A stretch of 64,000 nt of DNA from Fennellomyces sp. T-0311 (Eukaryota > Mucoromycota > Mucoromycetes > Mucorales > Lichtheimiaceae): assembly GCA_025266875.1 (NCBI GenBank), contig JALLLT010000051.1, forward strand, positions 186,001 through 250,000, read 5' to 3'. A model generated the notes under the pieces. The model worked only from the letters and a program-made list of their open reading frames with translations, ran no database searches and had not been told where the DNA came from. Shown here one piece after another: positions 37,886-49,978 of the stretch (positions are counted from its first letter, which is position 1; every line of letters begins with the position of its first letter). Made by a program: the position numbers and the translations under genes.

Positions 37886-40800
37886 AGTGTAAGTGAAGGA
37901 ATGAATTGGTTATTATAAAAAAAAGTAGTAAGGAAAGGAAAAAGAGGTTGACGATCTGTTGCTTGTCTAGAACCGTTCGAAAAAATGTGAACAATCGGCG
38001 GAGTAGCAATGCTTGTAAGATGAAAAAAAAAAATAACCCAAAGACTTCTCACAAACCTGAACAATCATCTTTTCTTTGTCGTTGTTGACGATCATCACCA
38101 ATGATGCCCCCATTGACAGCTCTTAGCACTGCTTTAGGTTTAGCGTGCAGATTCGTATTCCTACTATTTAGTCGCAATGCGCTTCTGGGTTTGGCTCATT
38201 TTAAGCCTCCGTCTCCACAAAGATAAGTGGCATTCAAAGGGCGTTTCAACATTCAAAAAGCAGTGCCATGCGCTGTACGATTCTTTTGTATCAGTTCCAC
38301 CTGCTTTGCATATACTCTGGAAGCGATGTATTGAAGAAGAATCTTTTGGTGACCTATTGCTTCCTACGTAAGTTCAGTGGTAACCTTTATTCCCCTACTG
38401 CCGACAGATGGGAAATTGTCCCAAGAGCCGCTTGCTCCCCTTGCGTGGGAGGACTATGTATGGTAACTCGTGTCACTTAGCCTGTTGGCCTTGGCATTGT
38501 ACCCTCTTTCCAAAGCATTATGCTGGAATGCCCATCCCATATGAATACCGAAAGAGTGATTGATGCTGCCATTTCCAAAAATAATATAACTGGTCTTGGA
38601 TTTTGAACGGAAACCCAGTTCTCTCTCCTTCCATTGCATTTCTCCCACAGTCATCAAGAATGAATGTAACACACGCTGATAAAGTTGTCAGCGGGGTAGC
38701 CCCGATTTCTTTTGACAATGATTTCTTGCAAACCGTACGTGCAACCGACTGATGACAACGAGTACTTTCTATCGGATATTCGACTTTGTGCGTCGTCTAG
38801 AATATACGGCTTATACTGTAATGAGTCGCTACTGCTGCTTGGCCATTGACTCTAACTGCCTGTTGGACGATGAATAGATAGCATAATGTAGTTGATAAAG
38901 TATGAATTTTATTTGGAAGGCTAATTGACCGGTCCCTATGGTAGCTTAATGTAACCAATACTATCAATGTTCCTCATTGTCATTTGCTGCAGTAATTATA
39001 GGCTACCGGCGCGACATTGTAAACGATCCGTAATGGCGCAGCTATCAACCATGCATGCCTAGTATTCATAGTATCGATATAAAGTAGCAACCTATAGCTT
39101 TTTATTGCCGCAAAGCGCTAAATTTAATAGCGCTTGCTTACTTTGTATTACGGTAGTAAGAGTAGTATAAAGATCCCATGGCCCTTTGAAACAATGATCA
39201 TCCGCTCGTGCTCGACGACACTATAGCCGGCGATGTGTGGCATTGTAAATGCTATACCGGCTGATAGAAGGACCGCACTACTTTGTGTCGAGTTAATCGA
39301 GGGTATAGCAAAGCGATGGTTTGAAACGAAATGCTGCTTGGCGTTGCATACGTAATCAGCCAATACAACGTCGGTAATGAGCAGTCTATATACCGAAAAG
39401 AGTCCCCTGACCATTACCGTCGTATAATACCGAAACATCATTCACACATTATATTCAGAAGGATAAGTGGATACTGCCCTGATCCACGGAATCCGACCGT
39501 CTTTCAATGAGCGTTGATTCCATTTACTGAACTCTCCCTTCGAACTCTTGTCGCTATGTGCCATCAGTTACGGTTCGCTACAATGCTCTTGTGAGCGATG
39601 TGCTGAGATATAAATGAAAGAGAACATCACGAGCTCGTAAGGTATATTGGTCAATCGGAGATTGCTCTCGGTACAACGAAATGCATTAATCCGCCGAACT
39701 CTTGGCATAGTGATCATGATACAATAGTGGGCTGCCGGTATGAGTGAAGTATTCATATTGATCAGATATGTGCGCTTTTCATCCGGATCACAACAAACTC
39801 ATCTTGGTCTCCCAGCGATATGACGTAGACTGATGCCGTTCCTTAGATTTCACCGGAACGTGCGTTGAACAGATGTTCATGAGAGAAAACTTGCATAGAA
39901 AGGGTGAGGTACTGAAATGAAGTTAGAAAATAAGCGCTTTTGGGTTATTATGTATGCAGTCAAATGTTATTTATGGTATTTTCTTTATAAACATCAAGTC
40001 GTGATCGTACGTGCCTTATTAATGTCAGAAGAAACTAGTGGAGGGCGACATATTTTTACGAGGACGAAATATCCAAGAGGCACATAGCTCTCTGATCACT
40101 CATGTTGGCCGACTGCGAAAGCTGTGTAGTGTGCAAATCGTTTTTATAATGAAGGAAACGACCCATGCCGCCGCATTGGCAACATGATTGCCATATGGAT
40201 ATGCTTGGAATCAACGGTTTGGCTTATGTGATCTCTATATTACTTTCATCATGTACGTACGACCTACGTACCACAGCGAGAATACTATGAAATTTATATA
40301 TCATATGTATTAGAGAAAATCTCATGTAGATCGCTCACTCACGTTTTTTGAGAAACTAGATATTGGCCGAGCAATAGGGTTTTGCAGAAGACCTTTTTGA
40401 GTTTAAGCCAGACAATCGTTGGTTATCACTGGCCGCATAGGCTCCTTGATTGACTGAGAGAAAAGGTTCGGCAGAGGCATTCGGGTTGTACATTTCGCAG
40501 GTACTATATAAGGGGATGAAACAACTAGCAAAGCAGCAACTGGAAGCCAAGTAACCTATTTATCTGCATATGCCTCTTTTCAAATTTCCAACTTGTATTT
40601 ACGTACCCGCTATCAATCTATAGCATAATTATATATGGTGATCAAGAGAAACCTTTTGATCGCAGTACATTCTCCGCAGTAGTAGTTACTAATATCAAAA
40701 TGATGATCACTATGTACGAATTTTTCTTGGCTCAGTATATCACCGTCCTTTACACATAACTGTTCATGAATTGAATGCAGCAACAGAAAACTGCATTGTT

Positions 40801-42133
40801 CAACTTTCCATATGCCCCGGCTATAATACTGTGAAAGAAATATATATTTATTTGCCATGAAGAGCAACAAAAGAAAGGTCCGGTAGATCGCCCTGTTGTA
40901 ACGTTAATGGTAGCCAAAATCAGACACACATGATCTTCATCATTGCGTGTTTTGACTTTGTGATTCGGAAAACCTGCATGCCAAGATGCTAATTTACCGT
41001 GTGTACACATGGATGCAGCTTGCTAGTCTGTCAGATGTACTCTGCTAGTCATGAAACATCTTACTTAAAACTGTTAAGGGCTGATGGGCTCCACTTGCCA
41101 GAAGAAAGGTACATTGATCTCGGTACTGCCAAGCTCAATTAGCACACTATGTAAATGACCACGTAGAAACTAGCCATGCTAGGAAAAGAAGCATAGGTAT
41201 TGGAAAAACCATACTATGGAGTTGCACCCGATATCCCTACCCCTTTATCCTCTGTGAGATACCCAAAAATCCGAATCTCGATACTCTGTGAATATAAGTT
41301 GAAAGGCCACGGCAAAGTTACGGCAAGTAGTACAACATGGAAAGGACAAATGGTCGCTTTTCTTTTGGTCCTTATAAAAAGATCGTCATATGCAAACTTG
41401 TGATTCGTCCCCAAAATGCTGTTTTATTTATACATGCCAAGACCATCCAACTACTTTTGTCTACAGTGTGGAGAAAGGTAAAAATAAAAAAAAAAAAGAG
41501 TTCGGTCTTTTAGTGAAAACTTAAATTGTTCTAGATGTTGGAGAACATGCAAGTGGTTGAAAAATACCAAAAACAGTAAAATGATTCCCGGTGTAGTACA
41601 CTTTTACTCTTGTGTAGCAATGATACGTACCAGCGGCGAAAAGACCTCGTGTACAGAAATACCCAGATCCGCTTATAGGCAAATTATAACCCGAACATCC
41701 ATTTTTAGGTAAGGGATGGCGTCATTAAAAAAAAATGTACGGGAGTTTGTTTGAAAGGCACGCTGACAAATTATATACAGGGAAAACTTTAAATCGTGTG
41801 TCATGGCATATTGCACATAATAATGAGTAAATATTTCTACTAAAATGCTAGAATCGCTTTTTTTTATTGATAACCAGCCGAATACAGCAAACAATGGTGC
41901 GTGAAAAAGGAAGGTTTGTGCCACCAATTACGGTCAAAGAAAGATTGAGGAACGAAAGAGCATATAAAGCAAGCATATACATGAAAGAAAACAGATTTAC
42001 ACGGCCGCATATAAAAGAATTTACAGTTGCATAGAAGTGGAATGAAAAGTGTAGGGGGATATATCAAAGCGAAACATGAAATAAAGGGGGGGGATTTTGT
42101 AAAATGCAAAGGATTATGCGAGGTAGGCCCAGC
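37886..42133. other. Gene-poor stretch
   Basis: About 4.2 kb with no recognised gene. A minus-strand frame at 39148-39441 (97 codons) and another at 40356-40550 have somewhat coding-like composition but no motif, and I could not link them into a gene. No clean terminal inverted repeats seen. Confidence 0.45.
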
Positions 42134-43702
42134 CTATTGGGAGGGTAGTGGAGATGAAAGCAACTGGTTAATGGAAACGCGGCTCGTGCCGACTAGCGAG
42201 GCAGGTGGCGGTAGTGATGAAGGACCCACCATGTCGCCCATAATCATTCGAAGTGGAGGTAGACGATCGCTGTAGCGATGTGGATGGCGCTCGATGTCCG
42301 CTAATATTGGTGGTGGCGTAAGTTGTCTTGACAACGCAAGGTAATTGTTGTGGCCCATTTTATCGAAATGATATCCGGCGAGATCAGAAGAGAAATGCTG
42401 CTGCACTGACGTTGGAGGTGGAGATGGTATGGACTGCGTGGCACTATTTCTGTGCACATTATCTATAGAAACAGAGCTACTGTATTGCGTGGCTGGAGAT
42501 GGTAAAAAGTCATTAGAGGAAGCGATCGACTGTTGTTGTTGTTGTTGTTGTTGTGATGGTGATGGTGGTTTTGTATCGACGGTAGGATTGCCTTGATTGG
42601 GATGATGAGGTAACGCAGATTGCCATCGGCCAAAATGAACGTCTTGATTTTGCCCGTTATCGACGTATCCAGTTTTTCGCTTATAAGGTCGTGTAGCATG
42701 AGCTGTTTCTTCGTTTGGCGGCGCTTGCTTCATATTTTCTACTCTACGCTTGCGACCACTGACACTACACAAAGAAAAAAAAGTTAAGTACAGCTCATTG
42801 GATGGGCTGTTCCAAGGACACGTACGACGGAAGACGATGTTCTTTTCTAATACGCATTTTGACCCCTTGATCACAAAAAGTACGTGATAAGAATGTAGCT
42901 TCGAAGGGACCAGGGAATCGTTTTGGTAAATATACAGTAAAGGCCTCGGAGAGCAAAGTCTTGCGGTTTTGCATGTCGCCTCTGTTGTTGTTTTGGAAAT
43001 GCATTTAGTTTTCTGTGTAATGGTGAATGAAAGGAAAAATAAAACATACTCGACGATCTCGAACAGACTAAAATGTAGCCTATACTTGCCCTCCTTCTTC
43101 ACGGCAAGATCGCCAAAGACAAAGAAGCCGCCGTCGGAATTATCAATATCCCGAAGACGATAAAGAGATGAAACGGTGGATCCCGACAGGTAATTCTGCG
43201 AAGGCAAAAGGAGTGTGTTGGGGTCATCCTCGGTGACAATGTTGGCGACCAAAAAGTAAAACGGGCTCTGGAGACATTTCCTGTTTGAAGAGAGGATGAT
43301 GAGTGTTCGTCGGTTGCAGAAACAAACAGGTGGCAAAGGTTACTTTATTTCGTCGTCCGCGCAGTTCAGCCATTGCATCTGTAAAATGGGTGGAGGTTCA
43401 ATTGGCCGTCGGTCTTTTAGCAGAAAAGAAGGTCAGGGCCACTTGGTGCAAAGAGTAAAAAAAAGTCATAAGGTTGGACGACGTACCACGTTCGTTTACA
43501 ACGCTCATCTTTGCACGTTTTGGTTGTTGGCGGATAATGATATCGTAGTCTCTGCTAGATGAGATCAGCCAAAAGCAAGCTGCAGGCTGCAACATGTATA
43601 TGCAAACCTTTCTTCTGGAAGATCAGCCAGCGAACTGGGAATGAATCGGTAGGTGCATGCGCTGGATCCACTGCTACTGCCTGACTTTGCGTTGTTGACC
43701 AT
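42134..43702 (-). CDS. Velvet-domain transcriptional regulator
   Basis: Fungal DNA-binding regulator of development and secondary metabolism with an NF-kappaB-like fold. Six exons: 43702-43608, 43554-43487, 43413-43344, 43280-43050, 42981-42826 and 42764-42134; 416 residues in one frame. The velvet domain spans about residues 32-206: it opens with [12 protein letters not shown], includes [12 protein letters not shown] and S-P-F-Y-F-L-V-A-N, and ends with F-S-R/L-S-R-T-F-like and I-R-K-E. It is followed by a nuclear signal-like G-R-K-R-R-V and a 200-residue Pro/Gln/Ser-rich tail with a polyQ run. The short velvet domain without a large insert and the long tail fit a VosA/VeA-like member; the subclass is not certain. 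Confidence 0.9.
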
Positions 43703-44409
43703 TGCGGTTGGAGCGGGGTGGAGGGCCAGGGAGGGAGGTGAGAGAGAGATGGGAAAAGAAAGGAAGAAGTAAAAAGATTAAAAAAAACAAACAAGGTAAA
43801 AAGAAAGCGGCAGGCGGAAAAGAGTTTCCCCCGCGCAGGTGCGAGACTTTCTGGGTAAATATAATCTTTCTTGTATGGCGTAAGGTTGGACACGCCCAAA
43901 AAAAGAGCTCAATTTGACTAAATTTACCAGAAAGGGTATGCCAAGACATCCCCGGGAGAAATCAAATGCCCTTGAAAGGAAAAGGAGCTCACCGAATTCA
44001 AACCCCCTCGTTCCCGACAACACATCCCTCTCGCCCGTTTGAGCGCGCTCGCTCCCACCTGTCATTCCCTCTCCAAATAATCCAGTGGCGGCCCGCAGAT
44101 AAGGGGGGCCCTACATGCACTGAGCCTACCCCTTTTGTTACCATATATTGTACTTTTTTGGTCTTTTTTTTTACACCGAAAGCCTCAATATGCGCGGTGA
44201 CACAGACTTACCGCAACAGTAAATTAAACTTTAGTCTCTTTTTGACGCTACAGACCCTGATGCTATTTTTTACTGATCGGTGAATCCAAAACCCATGGCA
44301 CATGCCCTTTATTTAGGTCCTTTACCGGTCCCCGCCCACCCACAACACACGCAGCGAGTGCATAATCGCTGATCGCTTGGCGAGATTGGGTGCCAAGCTC
44401 TTCAATTTT
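43703..44409. other. Upstream region of the velvet gene
   Basis: Purine- and pyrimidine-rich tracts; presumed promoter of the velvet gene and terminator side of the small minus-strand gene at 44410-44732. No other gene seen. Confidence 0.45.
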
Positions 44410-44732
44410 TTATTGCTTAGATACCGTTGATGTTGCGTGATACACTCTTCCTTCATACACTTGTCCTCCGTCTTCCTCCTTGAGCAATTCCTCTACGCTG
44501 TTTTGCTGCAGCTTATCCATCGGCTGCTCGTCGCTTCGCTCAGCCTTAATCTGAATTATACGGAAATACTGAACATCCGCTTCACAGCCCCACCCACACT
44601 TTTTTCACTTACCACTGCTTCGCTGTGTGACGCTAGCTTCTCATTCCAAATGTTTTTAAACTTGAGAAGTTTAGCCTTCTCTGTTTCAAGTACATCGGGG
44701 TCGTTGTCTGCCATATTGGAAAACGCCGACAT
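44410..44732 (-). CDS. Small acidic protein, unknown
   Basis: Two exons, 44732-44613 and 44550-44410 (62-base phase-0 intron), encode 86 residues. The protein is charged and helical-looking: M-S-A-F-S-N then E-T-E-K-A-K-L-L-K-F-K, and S-V-E-E-L-L-K-E-E-D-G near the end. No membrane segment or signal peptide. I do not recognise the family. An alternative start six codons downstream (M-A-D-N-D) is equally possible. Confidence 0.5.
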
Positions 44733-46301
44733 CGTACGCCTTGTTTGCGCTCTTGATACAATCGTCCTTGTGATACTATTTTTCATTGTGCTGATCATCA
44801 ATGCTCGACTTTTTTTTTTATTCACGAAACCAATCTATCCTTCTAGCTGTTTCTTTTATAACCTCTGCCTTGATATCAAGTGAACGTCATATCGATCATT
44901 TTGGTATAGACTGGTCATCTGTATAGGCGCCGAATCAAAACCTTTCATAAGTCATTCGTGGGAAGCGCCTACGTGCCAAATTATGACTGAAATTCTGCGT
45001 GATCGTCTAGAAAGCAGCTAACATAGGAAAAAGAAAATCTCTATAGTTTTCATGTATTTTTTTTTTGTTCCATGTGTTTGTATTTCTCTCATTACATGTA
45101 TCAGGTCATTCTTTTTGAAAAAAAAAAACATTGTGAACAAACAGTTACCCAGTGCATTTACTTTAATTAGATGGTTACGTGTCGCAAAATCTATTACTGA
45201 ATCCCTTATCCCGGGTTTTTGCTTCAGTGTTTCATGGCTATCCATCCCATTCGCCTTCCAACTGCCGATATATCCCATCGTTAGTCAGAGAGCCACACCC
45301 ACCTCCTTATTCGTTTTCAAGATAATGACTCAAAACAAATTAAACTTAAACGTGTTTTTCATATGATCAGCTGTCCCATAAATCGTAGGATACACTGAAG
45401 CTGTGAATTACAGTTCCTTACACCGTGTGTGTTTCTAATAATAACATCGGGCGCATATATTATCCACATTGGTATGTGTTGCTCGGCAACGTGGCTTCCA
45501 AGGAGATCAGAATGAAGCTAAACCAATTCCTACGATGAGCACATTGAAAAGTTGATACAAGAAGCAATTGAACAACGTCCTTATTTTTCAACTGCTGAAA
45601 TGATTGGTTTCTTTTTCGATGGTCGATTGCAGTGTAGGTACTGGAATTGATCAAGGCCTGTATCATATGTCTGGGCTCCAGTAAATTATACCTCGTTTCT
45701 AACACGAACAAGCGCGTGTGTGCGTACTACGTCACAAATACGTATATTTAAGATGCATGTCATACATGCATAAGGAGAGTGTCAAGCTTACATTGGCTCG
45801 GCCAACCAGACCGGCCCACCGACGGTGAGCCAGTCGCAAGGGTGGCCCGGTGCCCTGAAGCATACAACTCATGAGAGTGAACAGCTTACCATTTGGTTCT
45901 CGCTCATTGCAACAGCCAAAGAAGAAGAAAAAAAAGCAAAGTCTTGGCACGCTGCTCTTTATTTTCCTACTACCACAACCTACTATTCTTCCATCACTTC
46001 ACTAATATAAACATCCGATTGGCTCCAAGCCCAGGTTGAGCCACTGCTATTAAAGTTGGAGTATGTTTGTGGCCGTAAATACACAGTGCATTGCGTATTT
46101 TGAACCCGTTTATTACCCAGAGCAAAGAATACAGGCCTTAACAGCATAATATACAGCGTGGATCATCAATTTTCGACAGCATAGCTCCACACGGTACCGA
46201 TTGTTTAGGCGAGACAAGGAGACTAGCTCGGCTGTTCCTTTGCTTGTCCTCAAGCCAGCTACGGCAAGCTCCCCTTGACTAATGAAGAAAATAAGCAGCT
46301 G
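44733..46301. other. Intergenic stretch left of the MULE
   Basis: AT-rich with scattered short open frames (45052-45366, 45460-45711) that show no domain. Nothing I can support as a gene. Confidence 0.45.
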
Positions 46302-46309
46302 TGCTGGCT

Positions 46310-46335
46310 CGGGTGCGAGTTTTTTTGTGGGACTT
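46310..46335 (+). repeat. Left terminal inverted repeat of the MULE
   Basis: Short TIR, preceded by the TGCTGGCT duplication. The coding sequence begins only 125 bases inside the element, so the promoter must lie in or next to this end. Confidence 0.85.
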
Positions 46336-46434
46336 CTGCGGAATGTAATTTCGTGTTCCTGAGGAAAAGCAGTCTCAATTATCAGATGAGCCAGGAACAC
46401 TGTCATGCAAATATCATAGCTACTTTACTGCGAT

Positions 46435-49184
46435 ATGTCATTTACGCGTTTTCCGAATGGTGATAGAATCCAAACGATCCAGCTCAATATCGAGGATGGA
46501 GTACCTGTGTACGACATGGATATTGGTTGGCAGCTTACCCAGAGAAGCTACGACAAGATCATTGGTGGAATCAGCGTCACCAAATCTTGCTTAGGTGCTG
46601 TCCAGTGCACGAAGGTCGGCTGTGGCAAACTGGTGAGACCAGGATCTACCATGGCGAATATTCGCAAGCAAATCGAAGCAGGCTGCACTTTTTGCCCCGA
46701 GAAATCCGAGTTAATTCACATTACGTGCGGTGCAAGAGTGAACATGAAGTTCACTGGCAATGGCGGCAAAATGAAGCATACGGGCATTCATACTCATGGC
46801 GAATTTGTACCACTCCACGACCCGATCGAAACTTTGAAGAAGGTGGAGGAACGTGTTCTGGAGTGTCCAGCCGATACAGCACAAGGATTGTTGGTTGGCA
46901 CCAGTGTCATTCGCCCGCAGAATCCAAGTCGCCCTATCCGACTCATTGATCCCAACCTCCACCACAAGGCACGTATCAAGCGCTACAGACGAAATTATCT
47001 GGTGAAGAACAACATGCTACCTTCGGGGAAACCTGCTTTGGAGCTAGCCTCGTTGACACTCGGTGATCTTGCTAATGAGTATCCTGGATTTATCCAACAA
47101 GCGGATATATTGCCTCAACAATTCTGCATTGCTTTCTGTAATCCAGATATTGCTTCGCGTGTCGACCTCAAGAATAACCCCATACTCACGGATGTTACTT
47201 ATGACTGTTTCCCTGGTGGATATTACTTGTGCACTACAAACATGTACTTCCAAGAACTTGACCAGTATGCGGTCATCTTCCAAGCAGTATTGGATGGTCT
47301 GTCGAGTACGCATTTCGCAGCATATTTTAAGGCATTCTTCAAGGCATTCGATTTTGCCATTGGATACCATGACGACGAGATTGATGCAAATTTCTCTGGT
47401 TTGGTGATGGACTTTTCGCTTGCTCAACGCGATGGTTTCCTCTTGGCTTTTCAGCAGACATTCCCTTTCAGTAAAATTGATCCTCAATCATTGCTGAAAG
47501 GCTGCTATCACCACTGGTGTCAGTCTGTCCAAAGACTTGCTAGCAATCATGCTGTGGTAGCGCCAGGAAGAGAGACGGATTTCGAAGACTTAGCCAGTAT
47601 GATGTACAACTCCCGTGGCGAGAAGAGCTTCGAGTTAGCCGTTCAGCAAATGCGCATCGATTTCCCGAACTCTGAACGCTGGCTAAAATGGTGGACGCAA
47701 TCTGGAGTGGCGGCAATGATATTCCAATCGAAGGGGATACTGAAAGAGGAGCTACAAGAAAACTCCACCCGCACTACTAATGGAGTGGAAGCTTTCCATC
47801 GCGACCTATATCGCATAGTGCAGCAGAAAAAGCCAATCATCGACACACTGAAGCAGATATTCAGCTATCTCCAGTGTACCGGGAGCTTTTTTCAGCGTAT
47901 CGATATTGGCGCCAAGATTAACGACAAGATGAAGCCACGAATGTAATTATTGAACTCTGTATATGTGACCTAGTTCTAACCACAGATGCGTTCATTAGCA
48001 AAAAGCGTAACCTTAAGCCAAAATTCGTCAACGATGGCCGCGCCCCTGACACTACGAAAGAATTGCTCGCAACAGGTTCAATGGAAAATTACAGTGTTCT
48101 TAATATGTCATATTAAATTATACTACTTTTGTAGGTGGCGATGGCAAGAACAAGGAGGAAGAAAAGGAGAGGGAGAGAGGCGGAAAGAAGAAGAGTGAGG
48201 GAGCTGGGAAGAGGAAGAGTGGGGAAGATGGGCGGATGAAGAGTGAGGAAGAGGAGAGGAAGAGGAGCGAGGAAGAGGAAGAGGAAGAGGAAGAGGAGAA
48301 GAAGAAGGGAGGGAAGGAAGGGGATAGAGCGAATGAAGAAATGCGGAAGCAACAGTCATCAGAAAGGCGGCGAAAGCTTACTGAAAAGCTGGCCCAGGGA
48401 AGAGACCTGTTGAAGCAACAGAAGAAGAAAGAGGCTTTGGAGCGTCAGTCGAGAAAAAGAAAGCAGAACGAAGGTGATGCCCAAGCAAAGTAAGATTGGA
48501 GGGAAACATATACGGTATCAGGTTTATGTTACTATATCTACTAACTATATAATAACGAAATTTAGAAAGAAAAGAGTTAATGAGTGGACAATCGCACGAC
48601 TGGACTTGAGACCTGTTCCTGGTGGTGTCATGACGAAGTTCAACCTTGATCAAGCAGCTGTGCTTGGTATGTACGATCCAAAGGCTGATGGGCATTGTGG
48701 ATGGCGTGCAGCATCTGTTGTCCTGAATGGGACCGAACAAGAATGGCCACTCGTGAAGGTGTGCATGGATGCGATTTTAAAAAAGCATAGCGAGTTCTAC
48801 AGATACGGACTTCGCGTAGAGTACGACGATTTACTCAGAATGCTTAGCCATCAAACAGAAGGTGTGGGTGTCTTTTCCAACAACTACTTTGAAACGTTGG
48901 ATTGCCCACGTCTTCTTGCAGAGGCATACAATCGGCCAGTAGTAATCTATAGCGACGATTCCCAGATGACATACTTGCCACACTTACAAGAACCACCTCC
49001 GTCACCCCAAAGCCCGATTGTTCTGTATCTGTCTGCCTTCCATTTCCGCGCAATCGTACTGGATGAAGAAGCAATCACAAAGATACAGTGGCCACCGATC
49101 TACCCAGGGTACTATCAATTCAACAAGGACCTAAATCTACCTCTAGGATGGTATGATCTCTATGCACCTGTGTGTAGAACTTAA
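46435..49184 (+). CDS. MULE transposase fused to an OTU-like cysteine protease
   Basis: Exons 46435-47942, 47999-48075, 48135-48489 and 48566-49184 (introns of 56, 59 and 76 bases, the last with TACTAAC) give 852 residues. Residues about 45-125 form a Cys/His zinc module of the GCM/FLYWCH/WRKY type (C58, C63, C84, C87, H119, H121). The MULE transposase core follows: D253 in L-T-D-V-T-Y-D, D326 in V-M-D-F-S, the hallmark G-C-Y-H-H-W-C-Q, and E452 in T-N-G-V-E-A-F-H. Residues about 530-645 are a Lys/Glu-rich linker. The C-terminal domain has D688-G-H-C691-G-W-R-A and H806 in A-F-H-F, an OTU deubiquitinase-type Asp/Cys/His set. The stop after exon 1 (TAA at 47944) and the ATGs of the later frames are removed by splicing; without RNA, three separate proteins remain possible but are less likely. 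Confidence 0.85.
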
Positions 49185-49509
49185 ATGGTAATATTGGACA
49201 ATTTGTGAAGGTACAGTATTAGCATCTATGTTTTCCGGTTATTAACGTATCATGATAATAGAATCAAAAATATACTTAAATACAAAACTATACAAGAACA
49301 CCTCATAATCGAAACAGATGAGTATTGCAGTATAGTAAGTGCATTCAATCTTTTATGCATAGCTTGTAAGTGCATTCCCTTTCGTTTTTTGTGTGTGCTT
49401 TCTGGTAAATTACAGTGTGTAAGTTCTGTGTGCAGTGTGTAAGAAAACCTAGGCGATAAAGTAGAAAAGGGGCAGTTTAGATGTAATGACGAAATCCATG
49501 TTAAAATGG

Positions 49510-49756
49510 GCCATTAAGAACAGTCTTATAAAATAAATCCCACAAAAAGCACCGTTATATGAGTTCTCCCATAAAAATGTCCCACAAAAAAATCCTCTTT
49601 AACGAAATCCCATAAAAAAGAATCCCACAAAAATATTCCACCCAAAATTTATAATACAAAATATACAGGGCGACGGACCTTGAAAAAGTCCTATAAAATA
49701 TTTGTGGCAAAGCACACAAAAAAGCTGGAAAATCCCACAAAAAAAGACCGCACCCG
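49510..49756 (+). repeat. Subterminal repeats and right TIR of the MULE
   Basis: The motif TCCCA[C/T]AAAAA recurs about seven times in 240 bases (e.g. near 49538, 49567, 49580, 49607, 49622, 49732), ending in the right TIR. Arrays like this often serve as transposase binding sites; that role is inferred. Confidence 0.75.
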
Positions 49757-49978
49757 TGCTGGCTCTACCTTCACTTTTGAAACGCAGTCATGCTGGGTCA
49801 CCCGAGTGGGCAGTGGGAGGGGGTGAAATCGGTCGTAGCTAGGCGATTATCGTACACCCTCTTTTCCAAACCTAAGGTGTGTGTAAAACGAGCATGTGCT
49901 ACAAGTGAATAGCATCAACGAAAACGACGGATGGATTAGTGGATGGATGGATGAGTTAACGGCTTGGATTTTACAGAA

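Larger units (their letters stand above)
46310..49756 (+). mobile_element. Complete Mutator-like transposon carrying a transposase-OTU gene
   Basis: 3447 bp bounded by inverted repeats of about 25 bp. The left end reads CGGGTGCGAG-T7-GTGGGA, and the right end on the other strand reads CGGGTGCGGTC-T7-GTGGGA (one base longer). It is flanked on both sides by TGCTGGCT (46302-46309 and 49757-49764). The next base, C, also matches, so the duplication is 8 or 9 bp, the size made by MULE transposases. The single internal gene is open through four exons with no stop or frameshift, so the copy may be autonomous and recent. Confidence 0.9.

Noticed and set aside
39148..39441. 97-codon minus-strand frame as a gene
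   Set aside because: Composition is coding-like but there is no motif, no convincing splice partner and no conserved neighbour.
48113..48359. Minus-strand Pro/Leu/Ser-rich frames
   Set aside because: Antisense of the Lys/Glu-rich linker of the transposase-OTU gene; low complexity.
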